In this document: positions 9,725 to 20,391 of the stretch, in pieces | Position numbering within the stretch: position 1 is the first letter of the stretch | Layout: each line of letters begins with the position of its first letter | Program-made: the position numbers and the translations under genes | Source: Rhizobium sp. BK376 | Lineage (GTDB): Bacteria > Pseudomonadota > Alphaproteobacteria > Rhizobiales > Rhizobiaceae | DNA length: 64,000 nt | Reading direction: 5' to 3' | NCBI RefSeq assembly: GCF_004341625.1 | Contig: NZ_SLZG01000004.1 | Span: forward strand, 434,001 to 498,000 | The notes under the pieces: generated by a model | Database searches by the model: none | What the model saw: the letters and a program-made list of their open reading frames with translations, nothing else | Told to the model about the DNA's origin: nothing

Positions 9725-10598
9725 GCAACCTGCAGATCTCTTCGAGCTGCTCCAGGGTCTTGTAGCCGATGCGAACCTGACCACCGCCATTGCCCTTGTG
9801 ATTGATGGAGACATCCAGCCCCAAAGTGTCCGACAGCGTGCGCTCCAGGGCGAGCGTATCGGAATCCTTGGTGTCTCCCTTGGGAATAGCGGAGCGTGGC
9901 TCGCTCTGGGCCTTAATATCGTTCTGCGCAAGCCGTTCGGCATCGCGCACGGACATGCCCTTGGAAACGATGGTCCGAGCCAGCGCCGCGGGATCTGATG
10001 TCGATACCAGGGCGCGAGCATGCCCTGCCGACAGGCTTCCGCCGGCCAACATGTCACGTACCGGATCGGGAAGTTTCAGCAATCGCAATGAGTTAGCCAC
10101 ATGGCTGCGGCTCTTGCCGATGATCTCGCCAAGGTCGTTCTGCGTGTAACCATGCTCAGCAATCAGCTGCTCGTAGCCAAGTGCTTCTTCGAGCGGGTTG
10201 AGGTCCGCACGCTGGACGTTTTCGACGATCGCGATCTCCAGCGCCGTCTTGTCATCCACATCGCGAACGATCACCGGAATCTCGACCAATCCTGCGAGCT
10301 GGGCGGCACGCCAACGTCGTTCGCCGGCTATTATCTCGTATCGATCGGCTGAAATAGTGCGAACGACCACAGGTTGAACGATGCCATGCTGGCGGATCGA
10401 ACTCGCGAGATCATGAAGCTCGGCCTCGTCGAAATAGCGACGAGGGTTCCTGGGATTACGGCTGACAAACTCAATCGGGATCATCCGGTCCGGATTGATG
10501 CCGGAACGTCCTGTCTCAACAGGCGTCGATTGATCCATTTCTCCAATCAGTGCAGCCAACCCGCGGCCGAGGCGCCGTTTTGAAGGATCATCGTTCAT
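9711..10598 (-). CDS. parB: Chromosome-partitioning protein ParB
   Basis: A CTP-dependent DNA clamp that loads at parS, spreads, and is moved by ParA to segregate the origin. 295 residues. The N-terminal basic tail [13 protein letters not shown] (residues 7-19) is the expected ParA-contact segment. The ParB/Srx CTPase domain contains GERRWRA (92-98) and ENVQR (126-130), the parS-reading helix-turn-helix is near 151-174, and the dimerisation domain is C-terminal. It follows parA by 32 bases. Several parS sites lie nearby, the nearest 1.4 kb upstream. Confidence 0.97.
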   Translation of the reverse strand: MNDDPSKRRLGRGLAALIGEMDQSTPVETGRSGINPDRMIPIEFVSRNPRNPRRYFDEAELHDLASSIRQHGIVQPVVVRTISADRYEIIAGERRWRAAQLAGLVEIPVIVRDVDDKTALEIAIVENVQRADLNPLEEALGYEQLIAEHGYTQNDLGEIIGKSRSHVANSLRLLKLPDPVRDMLAGGSLSAGHARALVSTSDPAALARTIVSKGMSVRDAERLAQNDIKAQSEPRSAIPKGDTKDSDTLALERTLSDTLGLDVSINHKGNGGGQVRIGYKTLEQLEEICRLLERR

Positions 10599-10630
10599 CG
10601 CGCTTTACTCGCCTTTATACCAATTTTTAA

Positions 10631-11428
10631 CTATGCAGCCGCCTTGCGCAGCCGCTCCCTCTGAATAACCTCAGAAGCAAGCTGAAGATAGGCCTGGCTG
10701 CCTGCGCACTTCAGATCATACAGAATCGCAGGCTTACCATAGGACGGAGCTTCCGATACGCGGACATTGCGGGGAATGAGCGTATGATAGACTTTCTCCC
10801 CCAAATGGGTGCGAACGTCGCTGACGACCTGCTGTGCCAGATTGTTCCGGGCATCGAACATCGTCAGCACGATACCCTGGATGTCCAAGGACGGATTGAC
10901 AGTCCGGCGAATCTGATCGACGGTCTCCAGAAGCTGACTAAGACCTTCCAGCGCAAAGAACTCGCACTGAAGCGGAACCAGAACGGAATGAGCGGCCGCC
11001 ATTGCGTTCATCGTCAGCAGGTTGAACGAGGGCGGGCAATCAACCAGTATATAGGCAAATTCCGCAGCTTCGGCAGATGAGAGGGCGCGCCGCAGACGGA
11101 AGACTCGGTCGCTCTGCTGAGAGATCTCCATTTCCACGCCGAGCAAGTCCATAGTCGACGGAATAATGTAGAGATTAGGAACTGCGGTCTCCTGAACCGC
11201 CTCCTGAACGCCATGCGTCCCGACCAGCAAATCATACGAGGATGATTTGCGGTTGCGACGCTCAATACCGAGACCAGTGCTGGCATTGCCCTGAGGATCC
11301 AGGTCAACAATCAGCACCCGTTCGCCGATCGCCGCTAGCGCCGTTGCGAGATTGATAGCGGTAGTGGTCTTTCCGACCCCACCCTTCTGATTTGCGATGG
11401 TGATTATACGATTGCGTTCGCCTGCCAT
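10631..11428 (-). CDS. parA: Chromosome-partitioning ATPase ParA
   Basis: A deviant Walker ATPase that forms nucleoid-bound gradients pulling ParB-parS complexes. 265 residues. Deviant P-loop KGGVGKTT at 15-22, the switch motif VDLDPQGNAS and Walker B-like ILVDCPPS are present. The ATG at 11428 (MAGERNR) has GGTGAGAG upstream. A longer in-frame start would overlap the rsmG end and is not favoured. It lacks the long N-terminal DNA-binding extension of plasmid RepA/ParA types, so it is the chromosomal Soj type. 22 bases after rsmG. Confidence 0.97.
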   Translation of the reverse strand: MAGERNRIITIANQKGGVGKTTTAINLATALAAIGERVLIVDLDPQGNASTGLGIERRNRKSSSYDLLVGTHGVQEAVQETAVPNLYIIPSTMDLLGVEMEISQQSDRVFRLRRALSSAEAAEFAYILVDCPPSFNLLTMNAMAAAHSVLVPLQCEFFALEGLSQLLETVDQIRRTVNPSLDIQGIVLTMFDARNNLAQQVVSDVRTHLGEKVYHTLIPRNVRVSEAPSYGKPAILYDLKCAGSQAYLQLASEVIQRERLRKAAA

Positions 11429-11450
11429 GGTCGCTCTCACCTGAAATGGT

Positions 11451-12068
11451 TTAAACTTTCCGCCGGAGTCCGGAGATTTCCAGGATAACGGAATCCCGCT
11501 CAACGACACTCTGATGTTCTACCAGATCAAATTCCCAACGACCACGCGCTTTTTGAGTTTCGGTTTGGTAATCCCGGCCTTTATGCAAAATTAACCGAAG
11601 ATCAGGGTTGCGTTCGGCCCACCCATATGAATAGCCGAGCAGAGTATCCAGATCAGCAAGCGCTCGAGCGGAGAGAAAATCGCAATCTGGGACGATTTTG
11701 CGCGCTTCTTCAATCCGAACTGCATGGACCGCGCCTCGGGCCGAGCATTCGCGAAGACACACCCGTAAGAAGGCAGCCTTTTTCTGGTTGCTCTCGATCA
11801 GATCGACATGGCCGGTCCCTGACTCCGCAAGAAGAATCGCGGTAACAATGCCAGGAAAGCCACCCCCACTTCCAAGATCAACCCAACGACCCGGGCTTGT
11901 ATTAAACCGAAAGATCTGGGCGCTGTCGAGAACGTGACGCTGCCATAGGTCTTCCAAGGTCGATGGCGCAACCAAATTGATCGTCGCCGCCCATTTCCGA
12001 AACAGCGATACGAAATGCTCTAGGCGCTCCTGTGTTTCACGTGAAACACGTAGACCGTTCAATTCCAT
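11451..12068 (-). CDS. rsmG: 16S rRNA m7G527 methyltransferase RsmG
   Basis: Uses SAM to methylate N7 of G527 (E. coli numbering) in 16S rRNA; loss gives low-level streptomycin resistance in other bacteria. 205 residues, with the SAM loop [12 protein letters not shown] near 69-80. Residues 8-12 (VSRET) are specified by a perfect parS site, so this coding sequence serves two functions. Located between mnmG and parA, the classic gidA-gidB-parA order. The ATG at 12068 gives the family N-terminus; the ribosome site is weak. Confidence 0.96.
   Translation of the reverse strand: MELNGLRVSRETQERLEHFVSLFRKWAATINLVAPSTLEDLWQRHVLDSAQIFRFNTSPGRWVDLGSGGGFPGIVTAILLAESGTGHVDLIESNQKKAAFLRVCLRECSARGAVHAVRIEEARKIVPDCDFLSARALADLDTLLGYSYGWAERNPDLRLILHKGRDYQTETQKARGRWEFDLVEHQSVVERDSVILEISGLRRKV
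12033..12048. promoter_or_regulatory. Perfect parS site inside rsmG
   Basis: TGTTTCACGTGAAACA, the full 16-base parS palindrome with no mismatch, within codons 7-12 of rsmG, 605 bases upstream of the parA start. As the only perfect copy it is the best candidate for the primary ParB loading site. Confidence 0.93.
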
Positions 12069-12093
12069 TTGAGACTCTCAAACATTGCAAAGA

Positions 12094-13974
12094 TTAAGCC
12101 GAGCGCGCAACTGCGAGCTGCTTCTCCAGTTTCTTAAGCTGGGCCAACAGGAGCGAAACCGCAGCTGGTGTCATCCCCTCTATGCGGGCTGCTTGCGCAA
12201 GATTCACCGGGCGCACCGAGCTCAGCTTTTGTTTCAGCTCATTTGACAGACCAGAGAGTTGGTCAAATGCAAATGAGTCCGGGATGACCCGGTCCTCCTC
12301 GCGGCGCGTCTGCGCAATATCCGCTGCCTGCCGATCCATATAGACCGCATAGCTCGCTTCAATCTGAATGGCCTCCGCAACGGCCTGCCGAATAGCGCCA
12401 AGTTCTGGCCAGAGCACACGAAGCGCCGCGATTGATTGGTCCGGATAAGACAAGATCTCATAGGCGGTTCGCCGCTGTCCGTCCTGGTTCAACCTCAGCC
12501 CAGCCTTGTCAGCCTCCTTTGGCGTGACACTTAAACTCCGCAGCGTATCGCGCGCCTCGGCAAGCTCCCGAATGTGGCTCCCGAAGCGTTGGGCACGGGC
12601 CTCCCTGACGCAGCCGATTTCAAGGCCGACCGGAGTGAGCCGCAGATCAGCGTTGTCGACGCGCAGCGAAAGCCGATATTCCGCGCGCGAAGTGAACATG
12701 CGGTAGGGCTCTGCTACGCCGCGAGACGTCAAATCATCGATCATCACACCAATATAGGATTGAGCGCGGCTAAGATGAACAGAAGCGCCACCCGACGCCA
12801 TTCGCGCAGCATTTAGCCCCGCGAGAAGCCCCTGCGCTGCGGCTTCCTCATATCCCGTCGTCCCGTTAATCTGCCCGGCAAGAAAGAGGCCAGGAACTTT
12901 TCTGACTTCAAGCGATGGCTTGAGTTCGCGCGGATCGACGTAATCATATTCAATCGCATAGCCTGGTTGCAGGATCCGCACTTGTTCCAGCCCCGGAATA
13001 GTTCTGATAAACAGATCCTGAATCGAGGCGGGAAGGGACGTTGAAATTCCATTGGGATAGACGGTATCGTCATCCAATCCCTCTGGCTCAAGAAATATTT
13101 GATGCCCGTCTCGTTCGCCAAACTTGACGATCTTATCCTCGATGGAGGGGCAATAGCGCGGCCCTACGCCCTCGATCTGACCGGAATACATGGCGGACTG
13201 ATTCAGATTGTCCGCTATAATCTTGTGTGTCGCAGATGTCGTACGTGTTACGCCGCACTCGATTTGCTCATTCCGGATTACGTCCGTCATGAAGGAGAAT
13301 GGGATTGGATCGGCGTCCGCGCCTTGCCGCCCAACGCTATCCCAATCGATCGTCTTACCATCCAAGCGGGCCGGCGTGCCGGTCTTCAGACGCCCCAACC
13401 GGAGCTCGCGTCGTGCCAAGGTCTGTGAAAGACCAAGCGACGGTTCTTCTCCGACACGTCCAGCGGGTGTCCGTTCGTTTCCGATGTGAATCAATCCGCG
13501 CAGGAATGTTCCGGTTGTGAGGACGGCTGCCCCACATTTCAGAATGCGACCATCCTTCAGGATAACTGCCGTCAGGCCGCTATCGCTCAGTTCCAAGTCG
13601 AAAGCATCGCCCTCGATCACATCAAGGTTTTCGATCGAGGCGATTTCCGCCTGCATGGTCTCTCGATAAAGCTTCCTATCGGCCTGGGTGCGAGGACCAC
13701 GGACCGCAGGTCCCTTCTTTCGGTTCAGCATGCGAAACTGAATACCCGCGGCATCGGCGACCCGACCCATAAGGCCATCAAGGGCATCGATCTCCCTCAC
13801 CAAATGCCCTTTACCCAGCCCGCCTATGGCCGGATTGCACGACATGACCCCGATCGTTTCTTTCTTATGAGTAACTAAGGCTACACTGGCGCCCATACGC
13901 GCTGCCGCCGCCGCAGCCTCACAGCCGGCGTGTCCGCCACCGATAACGATGACATCATATGTCTTATTGAGCAT
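12094..13974 (-). CDS. mnmG: tRNA uridine modification enzyme MnmG
   Basis: FAD-dependent subunit that, with MnmE, installs carboxymethylaminomethyl at C5 of U34 in certain tRNAs. 626 residues, normal length. N-terminal dinucleotide-binding motif [12 protein letters not shown] at about 10-21, the GCR signature region [19 protein letters not shown] at about 45-63, and a second family signature in [20 protein letters not shown]. Start ATG at 13974. Lies between rsmG and its partner gene mnmE, all leftward. Confidence 0.97.
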   Translation of the reverse strand: MLNKTYDVIVIGGGHAGCEAAAAAARMGASVALVTHKKETIGVMSCNPAIGGLGKGHLVREIDALDGLMGRVADAAGIQFRMLNRKKGPAVRGPRTQADRKLYRETMQAEIASIENLDVIEGDAFDLELSDSGLTAVILKDGRILKCGAAVLTTGTFLRGLIHIGNERTPAGRVGEEPSLGLSQTLARRELRLGRLKTGTPARLDGKTIDWDSVGRQGADADPIPFSFMTDVIRNEQIECGVTRTTSATHKIIADNLNQSAMYSGQIEGVGPRYCPSIEDKIVKFGERDGHQIFLEPEGLDDDTVYPNGISTSLPASIQDLFIRTIPGLEQVRILQPGYAIEYDYVDPRELKPSLEVRKVPGLFLAGQINGTTGYEEAAAQGLLAGLNAARMASGGASVHLSRAQSYIGVMIDDLTSRGVAEPYRMFTSRAEYRLSLRVDNADLRLTPVGLEIGCVREARAQRFGSHIRELAEARDTLRSLSVTPKEADKAGLRLNQDGQRRTAYEILSYPDQSIAALRVLWPELGAIRQAVAEAIQIEASYAVYMDRQAADIAQTRREEDRVIPDSFAFDQLSGLSNELKQKLSSVRPVNLAQAARIEGMTPAAVSLLLAQLKKLEKQLAVARSA

Positions 13975-14018
13975 CTCGCGCTCCTATACTACCAAATACG
14001 ATCGGTCGGAACCTATAA

Positions 14019-14034
14019 GGTTTCACGTGAAACA
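14019..14034. promoter_or_regulatory. parS site in the mnmE-mnmG gap, copy 1
   Basis: GGTTTCACGTGAAACA: 15 of 16 parS positions, with the full 14-base core GTTTCACGTGAAAC intact. Intergenic, 45 bases upstream of the mnmG start. Confidence 0.88.
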
Positions 14035-14059
14035 GTTGCCACCTTATAGCGCAGATCGC

Positions 14060-14075
14060 TGTTTCACGTGAATCA
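14060..14075. promoter_or_regulatory. parS site at the mnmE stop codon, copy 2
   Basis: TGTTTCACGTGAATCA: 15 of 16 parS positions. Its last three bases are the mnmE stop codon on the minus strand. Its centre is 41 bases from copy 1, about four helical turns. Confidence 0.82.
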
Positions 14076-15392
14076 TTTGCCAATGCAGAACTCGGAGAAG
14101 ATTACATCAAGTAAGTCTTCAACATCAACGCGACCTGTGATCCGTCCGAGGCTCTGGGATGCCAGTCGAAGATACTCGGCTCGAATATCCAGACTCTCCT
14201 GCGAGCTAGCCGCCGCTCTCGCCACCCAATCGGTCGCCTCTTGAAGCAGCTTTCTATGCCGCAATCGGCTTGGCAACGAAAGCGACGAACCATCACCGTA
14301 AGAGCGGAGATGCCCAAGAATGAGCAGCCTCAGCTTATCTAGACCTTCGCCTGTCGTCGAGGACAGGCACACATCATAATCCGCCGACGATTCACGAATG
14401 TCGAGCTTCGTGCCAATTCGAAAGACCTTGCCGGAGAGAGTAGGGAAATCCTGCTGCGCAGGAAGACCGATCTCAGCCAGCGAGAGAACCACATCGGCCG
14501 CGGAGACCGCATGAAGCGCTCTGCGAATGCCCTCTCTCTCAACAACCTCTTCCGTCTCTCTCAGCCCGGCCGTGTCATAAAGACGAACGGCGTAGCCTTC
14601 GATATCAAGGTCGACATGGAGAACATCCCTCGTCGTGCCGGCAATATCGTTAACAATCGCCACCTCACGCCTCGCCAAGGCATTCAGTAGGCTGGACTTG
14701 CCGGAATTCGGTGCGCCGGCGATTACCACTTTCAACCCATCGCGGACAATCTCACCAAAGGCAGCGCCAGCCAAATGAACGGACAACTCCTTCTGCAATT
14801 CCGCCATATCCGCCCAGACCTGCTGAGAGACTGATCCTGGGACGTCGTCCTCGTCCGCGAAATCGAGCTCCGCCTCGATCAGCGCCCGTGCACGCGTCAG
14901 GCGATCAGCCCAGCCGCTATAGCGATCCGAAAGGCCTCCGGCGCTGTGTTCAACGGCCAAGCGCCGCTGCATCTCCGTCTCGGCAGCGATGAGATCGGCA
15001 AGGCCTTCTACCTCGACCAGATCCATCCGGCCATTTTCCATGGCTCGACGGGTGAACTCACCGTGCTCGGCGAGCCTGCAGTCATCGGAGGCATCAAGTT
15101 CGGCCAGCAGGCCAGCCACAACGGCTTTGCCACCGTGGAGCTGAATTTCGATACAGTCCTCACCGGTAAAGGAATTCGGCGCCGGGAAGGATAGAACCAA
15201 ACCCTTATCAAGTACGATTCCATTACGAGTCCGAATCGTTCGTAGGGCAGCCTGCCGCGGCGCCGGAACAGATCCGACCAGTTGCTCGAGAATAAAGGTT
15301 GCCTGCGGTCCGCTCACCCGTACAACGGCTACACCAGCCGGCAGCGAGCCGCTGGAGAGCGCAAATATCGTGTCTGTGTGAAGCCTACTCAT
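14073..15392 (-). CDS. mnmE: tRNA modification GTPase MnmE
   Basis: G protein activated by dimerisation that works with MnmG on U34 of tRNAs. 439 residues. N-terminal tetrahydrofolate-binding domain (about 1-120), a Ras-like G domain inserted in a helical domain with P-loop GAPNSGKSS near 225-235 and switch DIAGTTRD, and the obligatory C-terminal CIGK motif at 436-439. The stop codon is part of a parS sequence. Start ATG at 15392 is followed by the usual DTIFALSSG. Confidence 0.97.
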   Translation of the reverse strand: MSRLHTDTIFALSSGSLPAGVAVVRVSGPQATFILEQLVGSVPAPRQAALRTIRTRNGIVLDKGLVLSFPAPNSFTGEDCIEIQLHGGKAVVAGLLAELDASDDCRLAEHGEFTRRAMENGRMDLVEVEGLADLIAAETEMQRRLAVEHSAGGLSDRYSGWADRLTRARALIEAELDFADEDDVPGSVSQQVWADMAELQKELSVHLAGAAFGEIVRDGLKVVIAGAPNSGKSSLLNALARREVAIVNDIAGTTRDVLHVDLDIEGYAVRLYDTAGLRETEEVVEREGIRRALHAVSAADVVLSLAEIGLPAQQDFPTLSGKVFRIGTKLDIRESSADYDVCLSSTTGEGLDKLRLLILGHLRSYGDGSSLSLPSRLRHRKLLQEATDWVARAAASSQESLDIRAEYLRLASQSLGRITGRVDVEDLLDVIFSEFCIGK

Positions 15393-15500
15393 CGCTACGC
15401 CAAATCAGTTCGGTTCCGAATCGTTACTCGCGGCCCTAATAAATATGGGCCGCACAACGTGCGACCCGCATAAACCAACAGCTGAATCCGGCTAAGGAAA

Positions 15501-16766
15501 TCAGGTATTCATCGACTCGAAGAAGTCAGGATTGTTCTTGGTCTGCTTCAGTTTGTCGATCAGGAACTCGATTGCATCGGTCGTTCCCATCGGAGCCAGA
15601 ATACGGCGAAGGACGAAGATCTTCTGCAAGTCCTGTCGCGGCACCAGAAGGTCTTCCTTGCGCGTGCCGGACTTAAGAATATCCATTGCCGGGAAGATGC
15701 GCTTGTCGGCGACCTTGCGATCAAGGACGATTTCCGAGTTACCGGTACCCTTGAATTCTTCGAAGATGACTTCATCCATGCGGCTGCCGGTATCGATGAG
15801 CGCGGTTGCGATGATCGTCAGCGAACCGCCTTCTTCGATGTTGCGGGCAGCGCCGAAGAAGCGCTTCGGACGCTGAAGCGCATTCGCGTCCACACCACCT
15901 GTCAGAACCTTACCGGAAGAGGGAACGACGGTGTTGTAGGCGCGGCCGAGACGGGTGATCGAGTCGAGTAGGATGACGACGTCACGGCCATGTTCGACAA
16001 GCCGCTTGGCCTTTTCGATGACCATCTCCGCCACCTGGACGTGCCGCACGGCGGGTTCGTCGAAGGTCGAGGAGATAACCTCGCCGCGAACCGAGCGCTG
16101 CATGTCGGTGACTTCCTCAGGCCGTTCGTCGATCAGCAGAACGATCAGATAGCATTCCGGATGATTTGCCGTGATCGAATGGGCGATGTTCTGGAGCAGA
16201 ACCGTCTTACCGGTGCGCGGCGGCGCGACGATCAGGCCGCGCTGGCCCTTGCCGAGGGGCGCGACGAGATCGATGACACGCGGGGACAGATCCTTGCTCG
16301 TCGGAATATCGAGCTCCATCCGGAAACGCTCGTTCGGATAGAGTGGCGTCAGATTGTCGAAATGAACCTTGTGGCGGATGCGCTCCGGATCGTCGAAATT
16401 GATCGTGTTGACCTTAAGCAGCGCGAAATAACGCTCCCCTTCCTTAGGTCCGCGGATCGGTCCTTCGACGGTATCACCCGTCTTCAGAGAGAAACGACGG
16501 ATCTGGGAAGGAGAAATATAGATGTCGTCCGGGCCTGGCAGGTAATTGGCATTGGCGGAACGCAGAAAGCCGAAGCCATCCTGCAGGACTTCCACGACGC
16601 CTTCCCCAATGATTTCCACGTCCTGGCTGGCGAGCATCTTTAATATGGCAAACATGAGCTCCTGTTTGCGCATCGTGCTTGCATTTTCGACCTCGAGCGA
16701 TTCTGCAAAAGCCAGAAGATCGGTCGGGGATTTGTTCTTAAGTTCTTGAAGCTTCATTTCAGCCAT
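15501..16766 (-). CDS. rho: Transcription termination factor Rho
   Basis: Hexameric RNA helicase that ends transcription at unstructured C-rich sites. 421 residues, typical. Rho N-terminal domain ([17 protein letters not shown], 6-22), cold-shock-like RNA-binding domain (about 50-120) and RecA-type ATPase with Walker A APPRTGKT at 181-188. The chosen ATG at 16766 gives the standard MAEMKLQEL start; an in-frame extension of 31 residues upstream has no family match. The 192-base leader region contains a CCCCC-GCAA-GGGGG hairpin at 16902-16915. Rho genes are often autoregulated, but no proof is visible here. Confidence 0.97.
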   Translation of the reverse strand: MAEMKLQELKNKSPTDLLAFAESLEVENASTMRKQELMFAILKMLASQDVEIIGEGVVEVLQDGFGFLRSANANYLPGPDDIYISPSQIRRFSLKTGDTVEGPIRGPKEGERYFALLKVNTINFDDPERIRHKVHFDNLTPLYPNERFRMELDIPTSKDLSPRVIDLVAPLGKGQRGLIVAPPRTGKTVLLQNIAHSITANHPECYLIVLLIDERPEEVTDMQRSVRGEVISSTFDEPAVRHVQVAEMVIEKAKRLVEHGRDVVILLDSITRLGRAYNTVVPSSGKVLTGGVDANALQRPKRFFGAARNIEEGGSLTIIATALIDTGSRMDEVIFEEFKGTGNSEIVLDRKVADKRIFPAMDILKSGTRKEDLLVPRQDLQKIFVLRRILAPMGTTDAIEFLIDKLKQTKNNPDFFESMNT

Positions 16767-16958
16767 GAAGGGAATTACTCTACGTTTTAAAAGGGGGAAG
16801 GCGATGTTGCTCGTATTCGGGACCGCGATGGGGGACTCGCGGGCGACTGAATGATACATGCCACGAAGATGAGATGGCCGGAAAATAGCGATTCATTTTC
16901 ACCCCCGCAAGGGGGGAGGCCGAAATGAAATAAATTTAACCTCCACCCTCAGCCTCGC

Positions 16959-17498
16959 TCAGCCGAAAGGTTTGACGACGACCAGGATGACGATCGCAAT
17001 CATCAGGATCGTCGGTGCTTCGTTCATATATCGCCAGTACCGCGCAGAATGACGGTTCTTGTCCCGGGCGAATGCCTTCACCGAACGGCTGAAGGAAATG
17101 TGGACGAGGGTCAGAAGGACGACGAGACCGATCTTCATATGCAGCCACGTCCCCTGAAAGCCGTAGACCGACCAGGCGAGATAAAGGCCGAAGATCCAGG
17201 TCAGCATCATGGCCGGGTTCATGATGACCTTGAGCAGGCGTTGCTCCATCACCTTGAACGTCTCAGACTGCACCGAGCCGACTTCTGCGTCCGTATGATA
17301 GATGAACAGCCGCGGCATGTAGAACAGCCCCGCCATCCAGGAGATGACGGCGATGATGTGCAGCGTCTTGATCCAGAGATAGAGATTGTCGGGCTGCCAG
17401 ACGAAGAGCCCGACCGCCAGCACGACAAAGAAGGCTATCGCCAGATGGGCACGCCGTCGCGCATAATTTCCGGGCCTTGCGTCGGTCTGCTTTTCCAT
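16959..17498 (-). CDS. hemJ: Protoporphyrinogen oxidase HemJ
   Basis: Membrane-bound, haem-containing enzyme that oxidises protoporphyrinogen IX to protoporphyrin IX, the penultimate haem step; it replaces HemY/HemG in many alphaproteobacteria. 179 residues with four or more hydrophobic helices. The signature KTLHIIAVISWMAGLFYMPRLF near 50-70 carries the conserved histidine. The ATG at 17498 is 4 bases after the hemE stop, so the two haem genes are translationally linked. An upstream in-frame start within hemE is rejected. Confidence 0.93.
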   Translation of the reverse strand: MEKQTDARPGNYARRRAHLAIAFFVVLAVGLFVWQPDNLYLWIKTLHIIAVISWMAGLFYMPRLFIYHTDAEVGSVQSETFKVMEQRLLKVIMNPAMMLTWIFGLYLAWSVYGFQGTWLHMKIGLVVLLTLVHISFSRSVKAFARDKNRHSARYWRYMNEAPTILMIAIVILVVVKPFG

Positions 17499-17502
17499 CG
17501 CC

Positions 17503-18543
17503 TCAGCCCTTCCATGCCCGCACACGCTCGACCAAGGTCGACACGTTTGCCGGATCGGCCTGGGGCGTAATTCCATGTCCCAGATTGAAGATCAGTGGGC
17601 CATTGCCAAGCGCCTGCAGGATCGCGTCTATGCCTTCCTCGAGCGCCCGACCGCCGGCAACCATCCGCATCGGATCGAGATTGCCCTGAACCGGCCCTTC
17701 CTTCTGCAGCTCCTTAGCAAAGCTAAGCGGCACAGCCCAATCGAGCCCGATCGCGTCCGCACCGGTCTTACGACGATAATCCCTAAGCAGATAGCCGGCG
17801 CCCTTGGCAAAGGCGATCACCCGAGCGTTCGGACGTCTCGACTTGATCGACGCGATCATCCGCGCGACAGGCCTTACCGCAAATGCCTCGAACTCCGCTT
17901 CGCCGAGAACACCCGCCCAGGAGTCGAATATCTGGACGGCATCGGCGCCGGCATCGATCTGCGCCACCAGATAATCGGCCGAGATGTCGGCAAGAAGCAT
18001 CAGCAGATACTCGAACGCCTTTCGATGCCGATAGCCGAAGAGACGGGCAGGGGCCTGGTCCGGGGTACCGTGGCCGGCAATCATATAGGTCGCCACCGTC
18101 CAGGGCGCGCCGCAGAAGCCCAGCAGAGTGGTCTCCTGCGGAAGCTCGTGCCGCAAGCGACGCACGGTCTCCAGAACCGGAGCGAGATGCTCGACGATCT
18201 CCTCACCGTTCAGAGCGTGGATCCCGGTCTCGTCGATCGGATCCATCTCCGGGCCATGTCCTTCCGTAAAACGGACATTGCGCTTCAGAGCATCCGGAAT
18301 GACAAGGATATCGGAAAACAAAATTGCAGCATCGAAGCCATAACGCCGGATAGGCTGTAGCGTCACCTCGACGGCAAAATCTGGCGTATAGCAAAGATCG
18401 AGGAAACTTCCTGCCTTGGCGCGAGTTTCCCTGTACTCTGGGAGATACCGTCCTGCCTGGCGCATGAGCCAGATAGGAGGCGGTATGACAGTTTCGCCGT
18501 CCAAGACACGCATTATCTTCCGGCGTTCATCGCTCAATCCCAT
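17503..18543 (-). CDS. hemE: Uroporphyrinogen decarboxylase
   Basis: Decarboxylates uroporphyrinogen III to coproporphyrinogen III. 346 residues. The N-terminal active-site signature [17 protein letters not shown] is near 22-38, and the conserved [11 protein letters not shown] and [13 protein letters not shown] follow. Start taken at 18543 ([11 protein letters not shown]), which has AGAAGAGG upstream; an ATG 18 bases further up is in frame but has no ribosome site. It borders the putative oriC, as in Caulobacter and other alphaproteobacteria. Confidence 0.96.
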   Translation of the reverse strand: MGLSDERRKIMRVLDGETVIPPPIWLMRQAGRYLPEYRETRAKAGSFLDLCYTPDFAVEVTLQPIRRYGFDAAILFSDILVIPDALKRNVRFTEGHGPEMDPIDETGIHALNGEEIVEHLAPVLETVRRLRHELPQETTLLGFCGAPWTVATYMIAGHGTPDQAPARLFGYRHRKAFEYLLMLLADISADYLVAQIDAGADAVQIFDSWAGVLGEAEFEAFAVRPVARMIASIKSRRPNARVIAFAKGAGYLLRDYRRKTGADAIGLDWAVPLSFAKELQKEGPVQGNLDPMRMVAGGRALEEGIDAILQALGNGPLIFNLGHGITPQADPANVSTLVERVRAWKG

Positions 18544-18925
18544 GCCCTCTTCTAAAATCAAATCTATTTAAAAGAGTTTCTATTTCTTAGAGTCGGTGAC
18601 TATCAAGGATTAAACGCGCTCCACAGACCGTGCGATTTGTCGCGTCTGTCCATCCGGATTAGCCTGAGAACAGGATTGATTGAAAAAAGTCGGGCATTGT
18701 CCGGAATCCTTCAATCTTCTCCGCCGCTTGCTGTGACCCCGGAAGAAATCGGCTCTGTGGATAAGCTGGGGAATGTTGCTCAGGAATTAATGTTGTCCAC
18801 ACTTCCCACATTCGCCCTTTTCTAACCCCCGAAAAATTGCCGATGTGGAAAAATCGGCAGTTTTCCCCTTGCCCCTGCCGAGGCGATCGTCCTACCTCTT
18901 CGCCGTCCCGCCTTATCAACAGAGG
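18544..18925. other. oriC: Putative chromosomal replication origin oriC
   Basis: A 394-base non-coding gap between hemE and the divergent PPSR gene. Next to hemE, 18551-18590 is about 20 percent GC by my count, a plausible unwinding element in this GC-rich chromosome. To its right lie DnaA-box-like 9-mers: TGTGGATAA at 18756-18764 (perfect), TTGTCCACA at 18793-18801, TGTGGAAAA at 18844-18852 and TTATCAACA at 18913-18921 (one mismatch each). A GANTC site for the CcrM methylase is at 18590-18594. No perfect TTAA-N7-TTAA CtrA site was seen. The hemE position and nearby parAB/parS support the call. Confidence 0.82.
18756..18764 (-). promoter_or_regulatory. Perfect DnaA box in oriC
   Basis: TGTGGATAA on the plus strand, i.e. 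TTATCCACA on the minus strand, the consensus high-affinity DnaA box. Confidence 0.75.
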
Positions 18926-18937
18926 ATGGAAAATAGC

Positions 18938-19759
18938 GTGGAGAACCGCACAAGCTTCTTTCATCTTCATCTGATTTCTGACTCCACCGGAGAGACTCTC
19001 ATATCCGCTGGACGCGCGGCCTCGGTTCAGTTCCATGCCAGCCAGCCGATCGAACATGTCTATCCCCTGGTTCGAAACCGCAAACAGTTGCTGCCCGTGC
19101 TGGAGGCGATCGATAAGAGCCCCGGCATCGTCCTCTATACGATCGTCGATCGTGAACTGGCGGATCTGATTGATGAGCGCTGCAGGGACATGGGTGTCCC
19201 CTGCGTCAACGTGCTCGAGCCTGTCCTGAATGTCTTCCAGACGTATCTCGGGACCATGTCCCGCCGGCGCGTCGGTGCGCAGCATGTGATGAATGCCGAT
19301 TATTTCGCGCGGATCGAAGCGCTCAATTTCACCATGGACCACGACGACGGCCAGATGCCCGATGATTATGATGATGCCGACGTGGTCATTATCGGCATCA
19401 GCCGAACCTCGAAAACGCCAACAAGCATCTATCTCGCCAATCGCGGCATCAAGACAGCGAACATCCCGATTATCCACGGCATGCCGCTTCCCGAAAGCCT
19501 TATCCAGGCAACGAAACCTCTGATCGTCGGCCTCGTCGCGACGACGGATCGCATTTCCCAGGTCCGCGAAAATCGCATCCTTGGCACGGCCGCGGGCTTC
19601 GACCGCAGCCACTATACCGATCGCGCGACGATTTCCGAGGAGTTGAAATATGCCCGCTCGCTCTGTGCTCGGCACAATTGGCCTGTGATCGACGTCTCCA
19701 GGCGATCGATCGAGGAGACCGCAGCCGCGATCGTTGCCCTGAGGCCCAAGCTGCGATAA
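18938..19759 (+). CDS. Pyruvate,phosphate dikinase regulatory protein (PPSR/PDRP, DUF299)
   Basis: A bifunctional ADP-dependent kinase/Pi-dependent phosphorylase that switches pyruvate phosphate dikinase (or PEP synthase) off and on through a threonine. About 273 residues from the GTG at 18938 (MENRTSFF), which matches the usual rhizobial N-terminus. An ATG 12 bases upstream (18926) is an alternative. N-terminal [10 protein letters not shown] and the ADP loop [11 protein letters not shown] near 153-163 are diagnostic. Its promoter must lie in or beside oriC. Which dikinase it controls is not in this window; pckA at 58.6 kb shows that gluconeogenesis exists. Confidence 0.9.
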   Translation: MENRTSFFHLHLISDSTGETLISAGRAASVQFHASQPIEHVYPLVRNRKQLLPVLEAIDKSPGIVLYTIVDRELADLIDERCRDMGVPCVNVLEPVLNVFQTYLGTMSRRRVGAQHVMNADYFARIEALNFTMDHDDGQMPDDYDDADVVIIGISRTSKTPTSIYLANRGIKTANIPIIHGMPLPESLIQATKPLIVGLVATTDRISQVRENRILGTAAGFDRSHYTDRATISEELKYARSLCARHNWPVIDVSRRSIEETAAAIVALRPKLR

Positions 19760-19794
19760 GCCGCAAATACTGCCGGACTTCAGAGGTTCCCGAT

Positions 19795-20391
19795 ATGCCC
19801 GATCTAATCCTTGCTTCCTCCAGTCCCTTCCGTCGCATGCTGATGGAAAATGCCGGGGTGAGGTTCGAAGCCGTGGCCGCCGATATCGACGAGCGGGCAA
19901 TCGAAGCGTCGATTGAAAACGAGGGTGCAACGCCTGACGCCGTGGCGCTCATCCTTGCCAAGGCAAAGGCCGATGAAGTGAGCCAACGCTTTCCCGGCGC
20001 GCTTGTGATCGGCTCGGACCAGACAATGTCGCTCGGGTCACAGGTGTTTCATAAGCCAAAAGACGTGGCGGACGCGGAAAATCATCTCAGTCTCCTTTCC
20101 GGCAAGACGCACCGGTTGAATAGCGCCATCGCCCTGGCGAAGGATGGCATTATTGTCTGGGAGCATATTTCCCACGCCGACCTGACGATGAGGGACCTTT
20201 CAAAGGACTTTATCCATCGCCATCTCTCGCGCGTCGGTGAACGCGCTCTCTCCAGTGTCGGCGCCTACCAGTTGGAGGGGGAGGGCATTCAACTCTTCTC
20301 GAAGATCGACGGCGACTACTTTACGATATTGGGTTTACCGATGCTGCCGCTTCTGCAGCAATTGCGCTTGATGGGATCGATCGATGCATGA
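19795..20391 (+). CDS. maf: Maf-family nucleotide pyrophosphatase
   Basis: House-cleaning NTP pyrophosphatase of the Maf/YceF type, acting on non-canonical or 7-methylated nucleotides; exact substrate not decidable here. 198 residues. N-terminal [14 protein letters not shown] loop (4-17), the conserved IGSDQTMSL and SGKTH segments, and a C-terminal GAYQLEGEG segment. ATG at 19795 has CAGAGG upstream. Overlaps aroE by 8 bases; the overlap contains the start of a parS-like site. Confidence 0.93.
   Translation: MPDLILASSSPFRRMLMENAGVRFEAVAADIDERAIEASIENEGATPDAVALILAKAKADEVSQRFPGALVIGSDQTMSLGSQVFHKPKDVADAENHLSLLSGKTHRLNSAIALAKDGIIVWEHISHADLTMRDLSKDFIHRHLSRVGERALSSVGAYQLEGEGIQLFSKIDGDYFTILGLPMLPLLQQLRLMGSIDA

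Noticed and set aside
16902..16915. CCCCC-GCAA-GGGGG hairpin as terminator between hemJ and rho
   Set aside because: Only 5 bp and no T-tract on the minus strand; it may be a leader structure, but the evidence is too thin to call.
18659..19930. Minus-strand open frame covering oriC and PPSR
   Set aside because: Runs antisense to PPSR and through the DnaA boxes; no protein family signal.
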